This document shows positions 48,525 through 60,391 of a DNA stretch of 64,000 nucleotides, in pieces (position 1 is the stretch's first letter; every line of letters starts with the position of its first letter). The DNA is taken from the NCBI RefSeq assembly GCF_003627215.1, contig NZ_CP032677.1, positions 997,501 to 1,061,500 of the forward strand, in the 5' to 3' direction. This DNA is from Pseudomonas sp. Leaf58. GTDB taxonomy: Bacteria; Pseudomonadota; Gammaproteobacteria; Pseudomonadales; Pseudomonadaceae. Below the pieces are notes generated by a model. The model did no database searches. It was not told the DNA's origin and saw nothing but the letters and a program-made list of their open reading frames with translations. A program made the translations under genes and the position numbers.

Positions 48525-51371
48525 TTACAGCGCAGCAATCCGCGCATGTTGCTCGGTGAAGTTGGCCAGGGCCTGCTCGGACTCAGCCAGCTTGGCGCGC
48601 TCCTTGTCGATCACTGCAGGCGGTGCCTTGTCGACGAAGGCGGCGTTGGACAGTTTGCCCCCCACGCGGGCCACTTCACCCTGCAGGCGCTGGATTTCCT
48701 TGTTCAGGCGCGCCAGCTCGGCATCCTTGTCGATCAAGCCGGCCATTGGCACCAGCACTTGCAGGTCACCGACCAGGGCGGTGGCCGACAGCGGTGCCTC
48801 GTCGGCATCGCCAAGCACGGTGAACGACTCGACCTTGGCCAGCTTCTTCAGCAGGGCTTCGTTTTCCTGCAGGCGACGCTGGTCGTCGGCGTTGGCGTTT
48901 TTCAGGAACAGCGGCAGTGGCTTGCCCGGGCCGATGTTCATCTCGGCGCGGATGTTGCGCAGGCCGACCATCAGCTCCTTGAGCCACTCGATGTCACCTT
49001 CGGCGGCAGCGTCGATGCGGCTTTCGTTGGCCACCGGCCACGGCTGCAGCATGATGGTCTTGCCTTGGATGCCGGCCAGCGGCGCGATGCGCTGCCAGAT
49101 TTCTTCGGTGATGAACGGCATGAACGGGTGCGCCAGGCGCAGCGCCACTTCCAGCACGCGCACCAAGGTGCGGCGAGTGCCACGGGCGCGCTCGACCGGG
49201 GCGTTCTCGTCCCACAGTACCGGCTTGGACAGCTCCAGGTACCAGTCGCAGTACTGGTTCCAGATGAACTCGTACAGCGCCTGGCTGGCGAGGTCGAAGC
49301 GGAATTGCTCCAGCTGGCGGGTCACTTCGGCTTCGGTGCGCTGCAGCTGCGAGATGATCCAGCGGTCAGCCAGCGACAGCTCGTAGGCTTCGCCGTTCTG
49401 GCCGCAGTCTTCGCCCTTGTCCAGCACGTAGCGGGCAGCGTTCCAGATTTTGTTGCAGAAGTTGCGGTAGCCTTCGACGCGGCCCATGTCGAACTTGATG
49501 TCGCGGCCGGTAGAAGCCAGCGAGCAGAAGGTGAAGCGCAGGGCGTCGGTGCCGTAGCTGGCGATACCTTCGGGGAACTCAGCCTTGGTCTGCTTGGCGA
49601 TCTTCTCGGCCAGCTTCGGCTGCATCATGCCGCTGGTGCGTTTTTCCAGCAGGGCGTCGAGGGTGATGCCGTCGACGATGTCCAGCGGGTCCAGTACGTT
49701 GCCTTTGGACTTGGACATCTTCTGGCCCTGGCCGTCACGCACCAGGCCGTGCACGTACACAGTCTTGAACGGTACCTGCGGGGTGCCGTCTTCGTTCTTG
49801 ATCAGGTGCATGGTCAGCATGATCATGCGCGCAACCCAGAAGAAGATGATGTCGAAGCCGGTCACCAGCACATCGGTGGAGTGGAACTTCTTGAGGAACT
49901 CGGTCTGCTCCGGCCAGCCCAGGGTGGAGAAGGTCCACAGGCCCGAGCTGAACCAGGTGTCGAGCACGTCGTCGTCCTGGCGCAGGGCCACGTCGGCGCC
50001 CAGCTTGTGCTTGGCGCGCACTTCGTCCTCGTTGCGGCCGACATAGACCTGGCCGGCCTCGTCGTACCACGCCGGGATGCGGTGGCCCCACCACAGCTGG
50101 CGGCTGATGCACCAGTCCTGGATGTCACGCATCCAGGAGAAGTACATGTTTTCGTATTGCTTGGGCACGAACTGAATGCGGCCATCTTCCACGGCGGCGA
50201 TGGCTGGCTCGGCCAGTGGCTTGGTGGAAACGTACCATTGGTCGGTCAGCCATGGCTCGATGACGGTGCCCGAACGGTCGCCTTTTGGCACCTTCAGGGC
50301 ATGGTCGTCGATGCTCACCAGCAAGCCTTGTGCGTCCAGGTCGGCGACGATTTGCTTGCGCGCGACGAAACGATCAAGGTTGGCGTACTGGGCTGGCAGG
50401 CTGGTGTCGACCTGCTCGTTGACGCTGCCGTCGAGGTTGAAGGCCTGGGCGCTGGCCAGCACGAAGGCGTTCTTGTCGAAGATGTTCAGCAACGGCAGAT
50501 TGTGGCGCTTGCCGACTTCGTAGTCGTTGAAGTCGTGAGCTGGGGTGATCTTAACGCAGCCGGTACCGAACTCAGGGTCGCAGTAGTCGTCGGCGATGAT
50601 CGGGATGCGACGGCCCACCAGCGGCAGTTCGACAAACTTGCCGATCAGTGCCTGGTAGCGTTCGTCGTTCGGGTTGACCGCCACGGCGGCGTCACCCAGC
50701 AGGGTTTCTGGACGGGTGGTGGCAACCACCAGGTAGTCCTTGCCTTCGGCGGTCTTGGCGCCGTCGGCCAGCGGGTAGCGCAGGTTCCACAGGTGGCCCT
50801 TCTCGTCATGGTTTTCCACTTCGAGGTCGGAGATGGCCGTGTGCAGCTTGGTGTCCCAGTTGACCAGGCGCTTGCCGCGGTAGATCAGGCCGTCCTCGTG
50901 CAGGCGCACGAAGGCTTCTTTTACGGCTTCGGACAGGCCATCGTCCATGGTGAAGCGCTCGCGGCTCCAGTCTACCGACGAGCCCAGGCGGCGGATCTGG
51001 CGGCTGATGTTGCCGCCGGACTGGTCCTTCCATTCCCAGACTTTTTCCAGGAACTTTTCGCGGCCCAGGTCATGCCGGTTCTGGCCCTTGGCTTCGAGCT
51101 GGCGCTCGACCAGCATCTGCGTGGCGATACCGGCGTGGTCGGTGCCTGGCTGCCACAGGGTATCGCGGCCTTGCATGCGGCGGAAACGGATCAGGGCATC
51201 CATGATCGCGTTGTTGAAACCGTGGCCCATGTGCAGGCTGCCGGTCACGTTCGGCGGCGGGATCATGATGGTGTAGGACTCGCCTGCACCTTGTGGGGCG
51301 AAATAGTTCTCGGACTCCCAGGTGTTGTACCAGGAAGTTTCGATGGCGTGCGGCTGGTAGGTCTTATCCAT
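48525..51371 (-). CDS. valS: valyl-tRNA synthetase
   Basis: 948-residue class I synthetase. The HIGH motif is [15 protein letters not shown] near residues 40-54 and KMSKS is [15 protein letters not shown] at about residue 553. A CP1 editing domain lies between, and a C-terminal coiled coil is at residues about 880-945 ([20 protein letters not shown]). ATG 51371 gives [11 protein letters not shown]; a GTG-type start at 51392 is rejected. It follows holC and a small unknown gene, an order seen in many gammaproteobacteria. Confidence 0.97.
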   Translation of the reverse strand: MDKTYQPHAIETSWYNTWESENYFAPQGAGESYTIMIPPPNVTGSLHMGHGFNNAIMDALIRFRRMQGRDTLWQPGTDHAGIATQMLVERQLEAKGQNRHDLGREKFLEKVWEWKDQSGGNISRQIRRLGSSVDWSRERFTMDDGLSEAVKEAFVRLHEDGLIYRGKRLVNWDTKLHTAISDLEVENHDEKGHLWNLRYPLADGAKTAEGKDYLVVATTRPETLLGDAAVAVNPNDERYQALIGKFVELPLVGRRIPIIADDYCDPEFGTGCVKITPAHDFNDYEVGKRHNLPLLNIFDKNAFVLASAQAFNLDGSVNEQVDTSLPAQYANLDRFVARKQIVADLDAQGLLVSIDDHALKVPKGDRSGTVIEPWLTDQWYVSTKPLAEPAIAAVEDGRIQFVPKQYENMYFSWMRDIQDWCISRQLWWGHRIPAWYDEAGQVYVGRNEDEVRAKHKLGADVALRQDDDVLDTWFSSGLWTFSTLGWPEQTEFLKKFHSTDVLVTGFDIIFFWVARMIMLTMHLIKNEDGTPQVPFKTVYVHGLVRDGQGQKMSKSKGNVLDPLDIVDGITLDALLEKRTSGMMQPKLAEKIAKQTKAEFPEGIASYGTDALRFTFCSLASTGRDIKFDMGRVEGYRNFCNKIWNAARYVLDKGEDCGQNGEAYELSLADRWIISQLQRTEAEVTRQLEQFRFDLASQALYEFIWNQYCDWYLELSKPVLWDENAPVERARGTRRTLVRVLEVALRLAHPFMPFITEEIWQRIAPLAGIQGKTIMLQPWPVANESRIDAAAEGDIEWLKELMVGLRNIRAEMNIGPGKPLPLFLKNANADDQRRLQENEALLKKLAKVESFTVLGDADEAPLSATALVGDLQVLVPMAGLIDKDAELARLNKEIQRLQGEVARVGGKLSNAAFVDKAPPAVIDKERAKLAESEQALANFTEQHARIAAL

Positions 51372-51411
51372 GCGCGGCGGGACCCTGTGCATTTATTCGG
51401 GAAAGCCGGGA

Positions 51412-51417
51412 AGTATA
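51412..51417 (-). promoter_or_regulatory. candidate -10 element for valS
   Basis: TATACT on the minus strand lies 41 bp before the valS ATG. The nearest -35-like hexamer (TTGTCG, 51438-51443) is 20 bp upstream, which is long. A REP pair further upstream separates valS from the holC operon. Confidence 0.35.
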
Positions 51418-51477
51418 ACCAAGCTGGGGGCCGCAGGCGACAAGCTGCTGCTATCTGGCAGGGCAGAGGTGGCCTAT

Positions 51478-51561
51478 GCGCGGGTAAACCCGCTCCTACA
51501 GGTACGGCGCAAGTCTCGAAGCTTGCGCAGGTCCTGTAGGAGCGGGTTTGCCCGCGAAGAA
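51478..51561. repeat. REP pair, type A
   Basis: CGCGGGTAAACCCGCTCCTA and its near complement enclose CAGGTAC...GTCCTG with an AGCTTGCG stem at the centre. It fills most of the space between the unknown gene and valS. Confidence 0.82.
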
Positions 51562-51581
51562 GGCTCCGCCGACTTTCTGTT

Positions 51582-51941
51582 TTACTCGGAACGTTTGATC
51601 AGCCGCTCGATCCGCGCATCCAGCCGGCGCTTGATCTCGTTCTCGATATGCGGGGTAAAGTCGTTGATCACATCCTGCATGATCATTTGCGCCGCCGCGC
51701 GCAGCTCGCTTTCCAGGTGCAGCAGGGTGTCTTGCCGGCGCGTTTGCGAGTCTTCCACTGGCTCGCTGGCCACAGGTTCAGCGGCAGGCGCAGGGTGCGC
51801 TTCTTCGCGCAACAGCGGAATCTGCTCCACCGTCTCGGTCAGCAGCGGTGGTTGCAGGTCGGCGTCGCCAAGCAACTGGCGAATTGACTCAAGGTCATCG
51901 AGCAGATGGGCGGATTCGGGTAGGGCGGAGGGTTTGTCCAT
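51582..51941 (-). CDS. conserved hypothetical protein between holC and valS
   Basis: 119-residue small protein I do not recognise from a named family. It is acidic in the first two thirds (LLDDLESIRQLLGDADLQPP), Pro/Ala/Glu-rich at 50-66, and ends in an amphipathic, likely coiled-coil part with basic patches (ENEIKRRLDARIERLIKRSE). No signal peptide, membrane segment or cysteine is present. Its ATG lies 5 bp after the holC stop with no Shine-Dalgarno site, so translation is probably coupled; a TTG at 51950 is an alternative start. Pseudomonads commonly have a hypothetical gene in this place. Confidence 0.8.
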   Translation of the reverse strand: MDKPSALPESAHLLDDLESIRQLLGDADLQPPLLTETVEQIPLLREEAHPAPAAEPVASEPVEDSQTRRQDTLLHLESELRAAAQMIMQDVINDFTPHIENEIKRRLDARIERLIKRSE

Positions 51942-51946
51942 CGTCG

Positions 51947-52378
51947 TCAAAGTCGCTGTAAGCGGTGGTCTTGCAGAGCATAGCCCTGTTCACGGTAGAA
52001 ACGGAACCGCTCACGGGCCGATTGGCGGATGCCAGGCTCTTCGACGACGATTTCGGCCACCCGCTCGAACTGGCTGACGAAGCCCGGCACGCTGGCGCCC
52101 AGGTTGATCAGCAGGCCGTGGTGATCGCCGGCATTGTCGGCGGCCAGGCCCAATGCCACGCTGGCATCGGCTTGTACCTCCGCCAGGTCGTGGGGCACGA
52201 AGGCTTCGCCCTTGAAGCGCCACAGGCGTTGATCCAGCTCGCTGCGCTGCTCGGCATCCTGGCAGTGCAGGTAGACCCGGTGGCCAAGGCGCCAGGCCTT
52301 TTCGCACAGCTTGCAGGCGAAATCGAGCCGCGCCGACAGCGAGTCGGTGGGCAGGATGTAGAAGTCGACTTTGCTCAT
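51947..52378 (-). CDS. holC: DNA polymerase III subunit chi
   Basis: 143-residue chi subunit, which links the clamp loader to single-strand binding protein. It starts SKVDFYILPTDSLSARLDFAC and has WRFKGEAFVPHDLAE and the HGLLINLGASVPGF block near the C-terminal half. ATG 52378 is used rather than an upstream in-frame start at 52423. It follows pepA by 49 bp, across a TGGCGC/GCGCCA stem-loop, the usual pepA-holC-valS order. Confidence 0.93.
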   Translation of the reverse strand: MSKVDFYILPTDSLSARLDFACKLCEKAWRLGHRVYLHCQDAEQRSELDQRLWRFKGEAFVPHDLAEVQADASVALGLAADNAGDHHGLLINLGASVPGFVSQFERVAEIVVEEPGIRQSARERFRFYREQGYALQDHRLQRL

Positions 52379-52427
52379 GGTGGTTTCGCCGGCCAGTGGC
52401 GCGCGGGGCGCCACCGGCGTCACGGCG

Positions 52428-54222
<1,795 letters not shown>

Positions 54223-55338
54223 TTGATCGTCTTTCGTTATCTGTCCCGCGAGGTCCTGGTGACCTTGAGCGCCGTCAGCGCAGTGCTGCTGGTGATCATC
54301 ATGAGCGGGCGTTTCATCAAATACCTGGCCCAGGCCGCCCAAGGCGTGCTCGACCCGAGCGTGCTGTTCCTGATCATGGGCTTCCGCATGCCGGGCTTCC
54401 TGCAGCTGATCCTGCCGCTGGGGCTGTTCCTCGGTATTCTCCTGGCGTACGGGCGGCTGTACCTGGAAAGCGAGATGACCGTGCTGTCGGCCACTGGCAT
54501 GAGCCAGCAGCGCCTGCTGGGCCTGACCATGGCTCCGGCTGGCCTGGTGGCCGTGCTGGTGGCCTGGCTGAGCCTGAGCCTGGCGCCGCTGGGCGTAGCC
54601 CAGGTGCAGCAGATCATCAGCCAACAGGACGCCCTGACCGAGTTCGATACCCTGGTGCCCGGGCGCTTCCAGACCCTGCGCGACGGTTCGCGGGTGACCT
54701 ATACCGAGCAGTTGTCGGACGATCGCGTCAACCTGGGCGGGGTGTTCATTTCCGAGAAGCGCTTCAACCAGGACAAGACCAAAGACCGCGCCCCCTCGGT
54801 GCTGGTTGCCGAAAAAGGCCACCAGGAAATCCAGGCGGACGGTAACCGCTACCTGGTCCTGGAGAACGGCTACCGCTACGACGGCAACCCTGGCCAGGCC
54901 GACTACCGGGCGATCAAGTACGACACTTATGGCGTGCTGTTGCCCAAGCCGGAAGTCAGTGAAGAAGTGACCGAGCGCGAAGCCATCCCTACCTCGCAAC
55001 TGTTCGGCCAGGAGGGCTTGCGTGAGCGCGCCGAGCTGCAATGGCGGCTGTCGTTGCCCATTCTGGTGTTCGTCGTGACCCTGCTGGCGGTGCCGTTATC
55101 CCGGGTCAACCCGCGCCAGGGCCGCTTCCTCAAGCTGCTGCCGGCAATTCTTTTGTACATGGCTTACCTGACAATGCTGATTTCCGTACGCGGCGCCCTC
55201 GAGAAGGGCAAATTGCCGATCGCCTTGGGCATGTGGTGGGTGCATGGCCTGTTCCTGTTGATCGGCCTGGGGCTGATGTACTGGGAGCCGCTGCGTCTGA
55301 AGCTGGCCGCCCGCCGTGCGGAGGTGGCCCATGGCTAA
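54223..55338 (+). CDS. lptF: LPS export ABC transporter permease LptF
   Basis: 371-residue permease of the LptB2FGC complex, with three N-terminal and three C-terminal membrane helices flanking a periplasmic beta-jellyroll. The start is TTG 54223 with AGGAG 8 nt upstream, giving the conserved MIVFRYLSREVLVTLSAVSA; an ATG at 54187 is too far upstream and off the site. The stop overlaps lptG. Confidence 0.95.
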   Translation: MIVFRYLSREVLVTLSAVSAVLLVIIMSGRFIKYLAQAAQGVLDPSVLFLIMGFRMPGFLQLILPLGLFLGILLAYGRLYLESEMTVLSATGMSQQRLLGLTMAPAGLVAVLVAWLSLSLAPLGVAQVQQIISQQDALTEFDTLVPGRFQTLRDGSRVTYTEQLSDDRVNLGGVFISEKRFNQDKTKDRAPSVLVAEKGHQEIQADGNRYLVLENGYRYDGNPGQADYRAIKYDTYGVLLPKPEVSEEVTEREAIPTSQLFGQEGLRERAELQWRLSLPILVFVVTLLAVPLSRVNPRQGRFLKLLPAILLYMAYLTMLISVRGALEKGKLPIALGMWWVHGLFLLIGLGLMYWEPLRLKLAARRAEVAHG

Positions 55339-56392
55339 GCTCGACCGCTATATCGGCCAGAGCGTGCTGCTGGCCATTCTGGCCGTGCTGGGGATCATCC
55401 TCGGCTTGGCCTCTCTGTTCGCCTTCATCGATGAGATGAGCGACCTGAGTGATACCTACACGGTGATGGAGGCGGGCAACTTTGTCCTGCTGACCGCCCC
55501 ACGGCGCCTGTACGAAATGCTGCCGATGGCCGCGCTGATTGGCTGCCTGATCGGCCTGGGCAGCCTGGCCAGCAGCAGCGAACTGACCATCATGCGCGCC
55601 GCCGGGGTGTCCATCGGCCGTATCGTCTGGGCGGTGATGAAGCCGATGCTGGTGTTGATGCTGGTCGGCGTCCTGATTGGCGAGTACGTCGCCCCGGTAA
55701 CCGAGAACAAGGCCCAGGCCGACCGTTCCCTGGCCCAGGGTGGTGGCGAGGCGCAGAGCTCCAAGCGCGGCATGTGGCACCGCCAGGGCGAAGAATTCGT
55801 GCACATCAACGCCGTGCAGCCCAATGGCTTGCTGTTGGGGGTGACCCGTTACCGTTTCGACAGCGAGCGCAAGATCGTCACCTCCAGTTTCGCCCGCCGT
55901 GCGCAGTACAACGACGATCACTGGCAACTGAGCGATGTTCGCACCACCTTCTTCCGGGGCGACCACACCGAAGTGGTCACGACGCCGGAAGAGCGCTGGG
56001 ACGTTTCGCTCACGCCGCAACTGCTCAATACCGTGATCCTGGCGCCGGAGTCGCTCTCCATCACCGGGCTGTGGGATTACATCCACTACCTGTCCGATCA
56101 GGGCCTGAACAACGCCCGTTACTGGCTGGCGTTCTGGACCAAGGTGTTGCAGCCGATGGTGACCGCGGCGCTGGTACTGATGGCGATTTCGTTCATCTTC
56201 GGCCCACTGCGCTCGGTGACCCTCGGCCAGCGCGTGTTCACCGGTGTGCTGGTGGGCTTCGTGTTCCGCATCGGCCAGGACCTGCTGGGGCCGTCGAGCC
56301 AAGTGTTCGGTTTCCCGCCGCTGCTGGCGGTGGTGATCCCGGCGGGCATTTGTGCGCTGGCGGGTGTGTGGTTGTTGCGCCGGGCGGGTTGA
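55331..56392 (+). CDS. lptG: LPS export ABC transporter permease LptG
   Basis: 353-residue second permease of LptB2FGC, with the same layout as LptF. The start AKLDRYIGQSVLLAILAVLG and the loop LMAISFIFGPLRSVTLGQRVF are typical. ATG 55331 lies 8 bp inside the end of lptF. LptB, LptC and LptA, which complete the path with LptDE, are encoded at 31-33 kb in this window. Confidence 0.95.
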   Translation: MAKLDRYIGQSVLLAILAVLGIILGLASLFAFIDEMSDLSDTYTVMEAGNFVLLTAPRRLYEMLPMAALIGCLIGLGSLASSSELTIMRAAGVSIGRIVWAVMKPMLVLMLVGVLIGEYVAPVTENKAQADRSLAQGGGEAQSSKRGMWHRQGEEFVHINAVQPNGLLLGVTRYRFDSERKIVTSSFARRAQYNDDHWQLSDVRTTFFRGDHTEVVTTPEERWDVSLTPQLLNTVILAPESLSITGLWDYIHYLSDQGLNNARYWLAFWTKVLQPMVTAALVLMAISFIFGPLRSVTLGQRVFTGVLVGFVFRIGQDLLGPSSQVFGFPPLLAVVIPAGICALAGVWLLRRAG

Positions 56393-56407
56393 TAGCCTGA
56401 GCTGCCC

Positions 56408-56436
56408 AAAAAAGCCGACCCCAGGGTCGGCTTTTT
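56408..56436. terminator. bidirectional terminator between lptG and the RDD gene
   Basis: Perfect stem AAAAAGCCGACC-CCAG-GGTCGGCTTTTT; T-runs on both strands. It serves the convergent lptG and the RDD gene. Confidence 0.9.
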
Positions 56437-56458
56437 CATGGGCTTTACCTGCCCCGGC

Positions 56459-56549
56459 CTCTTCGCGGGTAAACCCGCTCCTACAGGTACAGCGCAAGTT
56501 TCAAGAGCCGCACGATCCGTTTAGGAGCGGGTTTACCCGCGAAGAGGCA
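56459..56549. repeat. REP pair, type A
   Basis: CCTCTTCGCGGGTAAACCCG and its exact complement at the far end, with CTACAGG...TTTAGGAG inside. It follows the lptG terminator. Confidence 0.85.
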
Positions 56550-56563
56550 ACACAACACTCAAT

Positions 56564-57052
56564 TCATTTCTTCTGCTTCGGCACCCGCACCAGCTGGCTC
56601 TCGGAATAGATGTCATGCCAACCGCGCTTGCGCTTGTCGACCAGCACCCAGAAAAAGCCCAGCCCCAGGCACAGCCACGAAGCAATCGACACCACAAAGC
56701 GCAACAGCGCCTGCCACAGGCTGATGGCCGAGCCATCGGCGTTCTGCACCCGCACCCCCCACACCTGCATACCCAGAGTCTGCCCGCCATGGGTCCAGAA
56801 CTTGGCAAAGAAGCCGAACAAGGCAAACAGCAGCACCGTCGACAGCAGCGGGTCGCCATCCAGGGCGCCGGCCTCGGTCAGCTCACGCATACGGGCTTCG
56901 CCGATGATCGCCATCTGAATCAGCTTGTAAGCGCCAGCAGTCACGATCAGCAGCGCCGTGCACAGCAAAAAGTCATAGAACATCGCCGCCAGGCGCCGGC
57001 CCAGGCCGGCTGGCGGAAAGTCACCCTGGGGTGTGAGCGAAGGCTTGGACAT
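56564..57052 (-). CDS. RDD family membrane protein
   Basis: 162-residue inner-membrane protein with three to four hydrophobic segments. The RDD signature is GLGRRLAAMFYDFLLCTALL (Arg-Asp pair) and GQTLGMQVWGVRVQNADG. The family has no settled role; some members carry ions or compatible solutes. ATG 57052 is used. It is downstream of the cold-shock gene but separated from it by a terminator, and its own promoter must lie in the 92 bp before it. Confidence 0.88.
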   Translation of the reverse strand: MSKPSLTPQGDFPPAGLGRRLAAMFYDFLLCTALLIVTAGAYKLIQMAIIGEARMRELTEAGALDGDPLLSTVLLFALFGFFAKFWTHGGQTLGMQVWGVRVQNADGSAISLWQALLRFVVSIASWLCLGLGFFWVLVDKRKRGWHDIYSESQLVRVPKQKK

Positions 57053-57092
57053 GCAGGACGACTCCAAAAGACGAAGCCGCTATTCTACGGGC

Positions 57093-57125
57093 AAAAAAAA
57101 GCCCCTGCACTTGGCAGGGGCTTTT
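57093..57125 (-). terminator. intrinsic terminator of the cold-shock gene
   Basis: On the minus strand, GCCCCTGC-CAAGT-GCAGGGGC is followed by eight T residues. It ends 20 bp after the cold-shock stop. Confidence 0.9.
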
Positions 57126-57144
57126 CTTCGAAGTCGGGTTCGGC

Positions 57145-57357
57145 TTAGCCGAGGACCTGGACTTTGTCAGCCTGCAGGCCTTTCTGGCCCTGAACGGCTT
57201 CGAAGGTGACCTTCTGGCCTTCTTTCAGGCTCTTGAAGCCGTTGCCTTCAATAGCGCGGAAGTGCACGAACAGATCAGCACCGCTTTCTGGGGTGATGAA
57301 ACCGTAACCTTTTTCGTCATTGAACCACTTGACGGTACCGTTCTGACGCTCAGCCAT
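57145..57357 (-). CDS. cold-shock protein (CspA family)
   Basis: 70-residue single cold-shock domain, an RNA/DNA chaperone. RNP1 is GYGFITP and RNP2 is LFVHFRAI, with the usual KWFNDEKG before them. It matches the Pseudomonas CapB/CspD-size proteins; cold induction cannot be judged from sequence. A GGAAA site lies about 8 nt before the ATG. It is a single-gene unit with its own terminator. Confidence 0.95.
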   Translation of the reverse strand: MAERQNGTVKWFNDEKGYGFITPESGADLFVHFRAIEGNGFKSLKEGQKVTFEAVQGQKGLQADKVQVLG

Positions 57358-57714
57358 TGTCTTATTTCCTATGAAGCTTGAATTTTGATGACAGTTTCTT
57401 TTGCATTAATTAGTTAGCAAAAGATTACTGGGCTGGGTTGCAGGAAGTAAGAGACGTCGAACGGGTTGTAGCAAATCTCGGCTACTGGCCCAGGTCACGA
57501 ACTGTTGCGACCCATGCAAACACAGTCCAGTGACTCTACGCCAACTCCTGAGCGAAAAACAAGCCCTTGGTCGTATGGAAAATCAGCCGTTTGCCAACCG
57601 CCGACAGACTTGTCGGAAACGGCATGGCGTCTGGTCTGGCGCTATGTTCAAAAGTTATTGAGTAGGTTCGAAAACGAATATTTCGAACCTGCTCACAACC
57701 TTCACAAAGCGGCT
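57358..57714. other. intergenic region cold-shock gene / gcvT
   Basis: 357 bp without a believable gene. The part beside the cold-shock gene is AT-rich and holds TTTTGC-N12-GCAAAA (57399-57422), a possible operator. No clear -35/-10 is seen. The part after gcvT holds the inverted repeat listed next. Confidence 0.55.
57660..57694 (-). terminator. stem-loop downstream of gcvT
   Basis: 14-bp arms with one G-T mismatch (GAGTAGGTTCGAAA / TTTCGAACCTGCTC) around ACGAATA, 21 bp beyond the gcvT stop. On the minus strand it is followed by AATAACTTTTG, so it may end the gcv transcript. Confidence 0.6.
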
Positions 57715-58836
57715 TCAGCCTCGGTAGTAACGCTGTGCCACGAAAGGCATTTTGCTGACTTTCAAGGCAACCTTCTTGCCCCGCACCACAGCAAACAGTG
57801 GGGTGTCGATTGCAGTATGTTCACTATCGATATAACCCATTGCGACAGGTGCACCGAGTGTCGGGCCAAAGCCGCCACTGCACACTTTGCCTACCCGTTT
57901 ATCGTTAGCATCGACAATATCCGCGCCTTCGCGCACGGGCGTACGTTCCTGCGGCAACAAACCCACACGTTTGCGCGCCACGCCATCGCGTTGATGGGCG
58001 AAGATGGCTTCGGCGCCCGGGAAGCCGGCGGCACGCGCGCCATCGGCACGGCGCACCTTGGAAATCGCCCACAACAGGCTGGCTTCGACCGGGGTGGTTT
58101 CGCTGTTCATGTCGTGGCCATACAGGCACAGGCCAGCTTCCAGGCGCAGCGAATCGCGTGCGCCCAGGCCGATTGGCTGCACTTCGGGTTCGGCCAGCAG
58201 GCGGCGGGCCAGGGCATCGGCCGCATTGACCGGTACCGAGATCTCGTAGCCGTCTTCCCCGGTGTAGCCCGAGCGGCTGACGAAGCAGTCTTCTCCCAGC
58301 AGTTGCACTGGGCGGAACTGCATGAAGGTCATGCCGGCCACGTCCGGGGCCAGGCGCTCCAGTACCTTGACCGCCGCCGGGCCTTGCAGGGCGAGCAGGG
58401 CGCGTTGCTCGAACAGTGGCTGCACGTCGCAACGGTTGCCAATGTGCGCTTGCAGGTGGGCCAGGTCCTGCTCCTTGCAGGCGGCGTTGACCACCAGGAA
58501 CAGGGTGTCGTTACCCAAGTTGGCCACCATCAAGTCGTCGAGGATGCCACCTTGCTCATTGGTGAACATGGCATAGCGCTGCATGCCCACCGGCAGGTCG
58601 ATGATATCCACCGGCACCAGGCTTTCCAGGGCCTTGGCGGCATCGCTGCCGCGCAGGATGATCTGGCCCATGTGCGAGACATCGAACAGGCCGGCCTGCT
58701 CGCGGGTGTGCAAGTGTTCCTTGAGCACGCCCAGCGGGTACTGCACTGGCATGTCGTAGCCGGCGAACGGCACCATGCGCGCACCCAGTTCCAGGTGCAG
58801 GGCGTGCAGTGGGGTCTTGAGCAGTGTTTCGGACAT
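57715..58836 (-). CDS. gcvT: aminomethyltransferase (glycine cleavage T protein)
   Basis: 373-residue folate-dependent T protein, which releases ammonia from the H-protein-bound aminomethyl group and makes methylene-THF. It starts LLKTPLHALHLELGARMVPF and has the folate-site block DVSHMGQIILRGSDA (catalytic Asp) and SGYTGEDGYEI. It is the last gene of gcvH-gcvP-sdaA-gcvT, 27 bp after sdaA. Confidence 0.96.
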   Translation of the reverse strand: MSETLLKTPLHALHLELGARMVPFAGYDMPVQYPLGVLKEHLHTREQAGLFDVSHMGQIILRGSDAAKALESLVPVDIIDLPVGMQRYAMFTNEQGGILDDLMVANLGNDTLFLVVNAACKEQDLAHLQAHIGNRCDVQPLFEQRALLALQGPAAVKVLERLAPDVAGMTFMQFRPVQLLGEDCFVSRSGYTGEDGYEISVPVNAADALARRLLAEPEVQPIGLGARDSLRLEAGLCLYGHDMNSETTPVEASLLWAISKVRRADGARAAGFPGAEAIFAHQRDGVARKRVGLLPQERTPVREGADIVDANDKRVGKVCSGGFGPTLGAPVAMGYIDSEHTAIDTPLFAVVRGKKVALKVSKMPFVAQRYYRG

Positions 58837-58863
58837 CGGTGACTCCTTGCTGTTGTTGTCGGG

Positions 58864-60240
<1,377 letters not shown>

Positions 60241-60279
60241 GATGACCTCCTGCCAAGTTTATGGGGCGGACGGTGAACC

Positions 60280-60352
60280 CTGTAGGAGCGGGTTTACCCG
60301 CGAATACGTCGGTGAAGCCACTGCCGCATTCGCGGGTAAACCCGCCCCCACA
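60280..60352. repeat. REP pair, type A, between gcvP and sdaA
   Basis: GGAGCGGGTTTACCCGCGAAT and ATTCGCGGGTAAACCCGCCC flank ACGTC...CTGCCGC, within an operon. Such REP pairs inside operons can stabilise the upstream mRNA (here gcvH-gcvP). Confidence 0.82.
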
Positions 60353-60391
60353 GAGCCCGCCACCCAAGGGTAGGTGGCGGGGCAGCGGCTA

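Noticed and set aside
48546..51539. 997-codon open frame on the plus strand opposite valS
   Set aside because: It mirrors valS along its length and its protein shows no family motif. Long antisense frames are expected in high-GC DNA with strong third-position bias.
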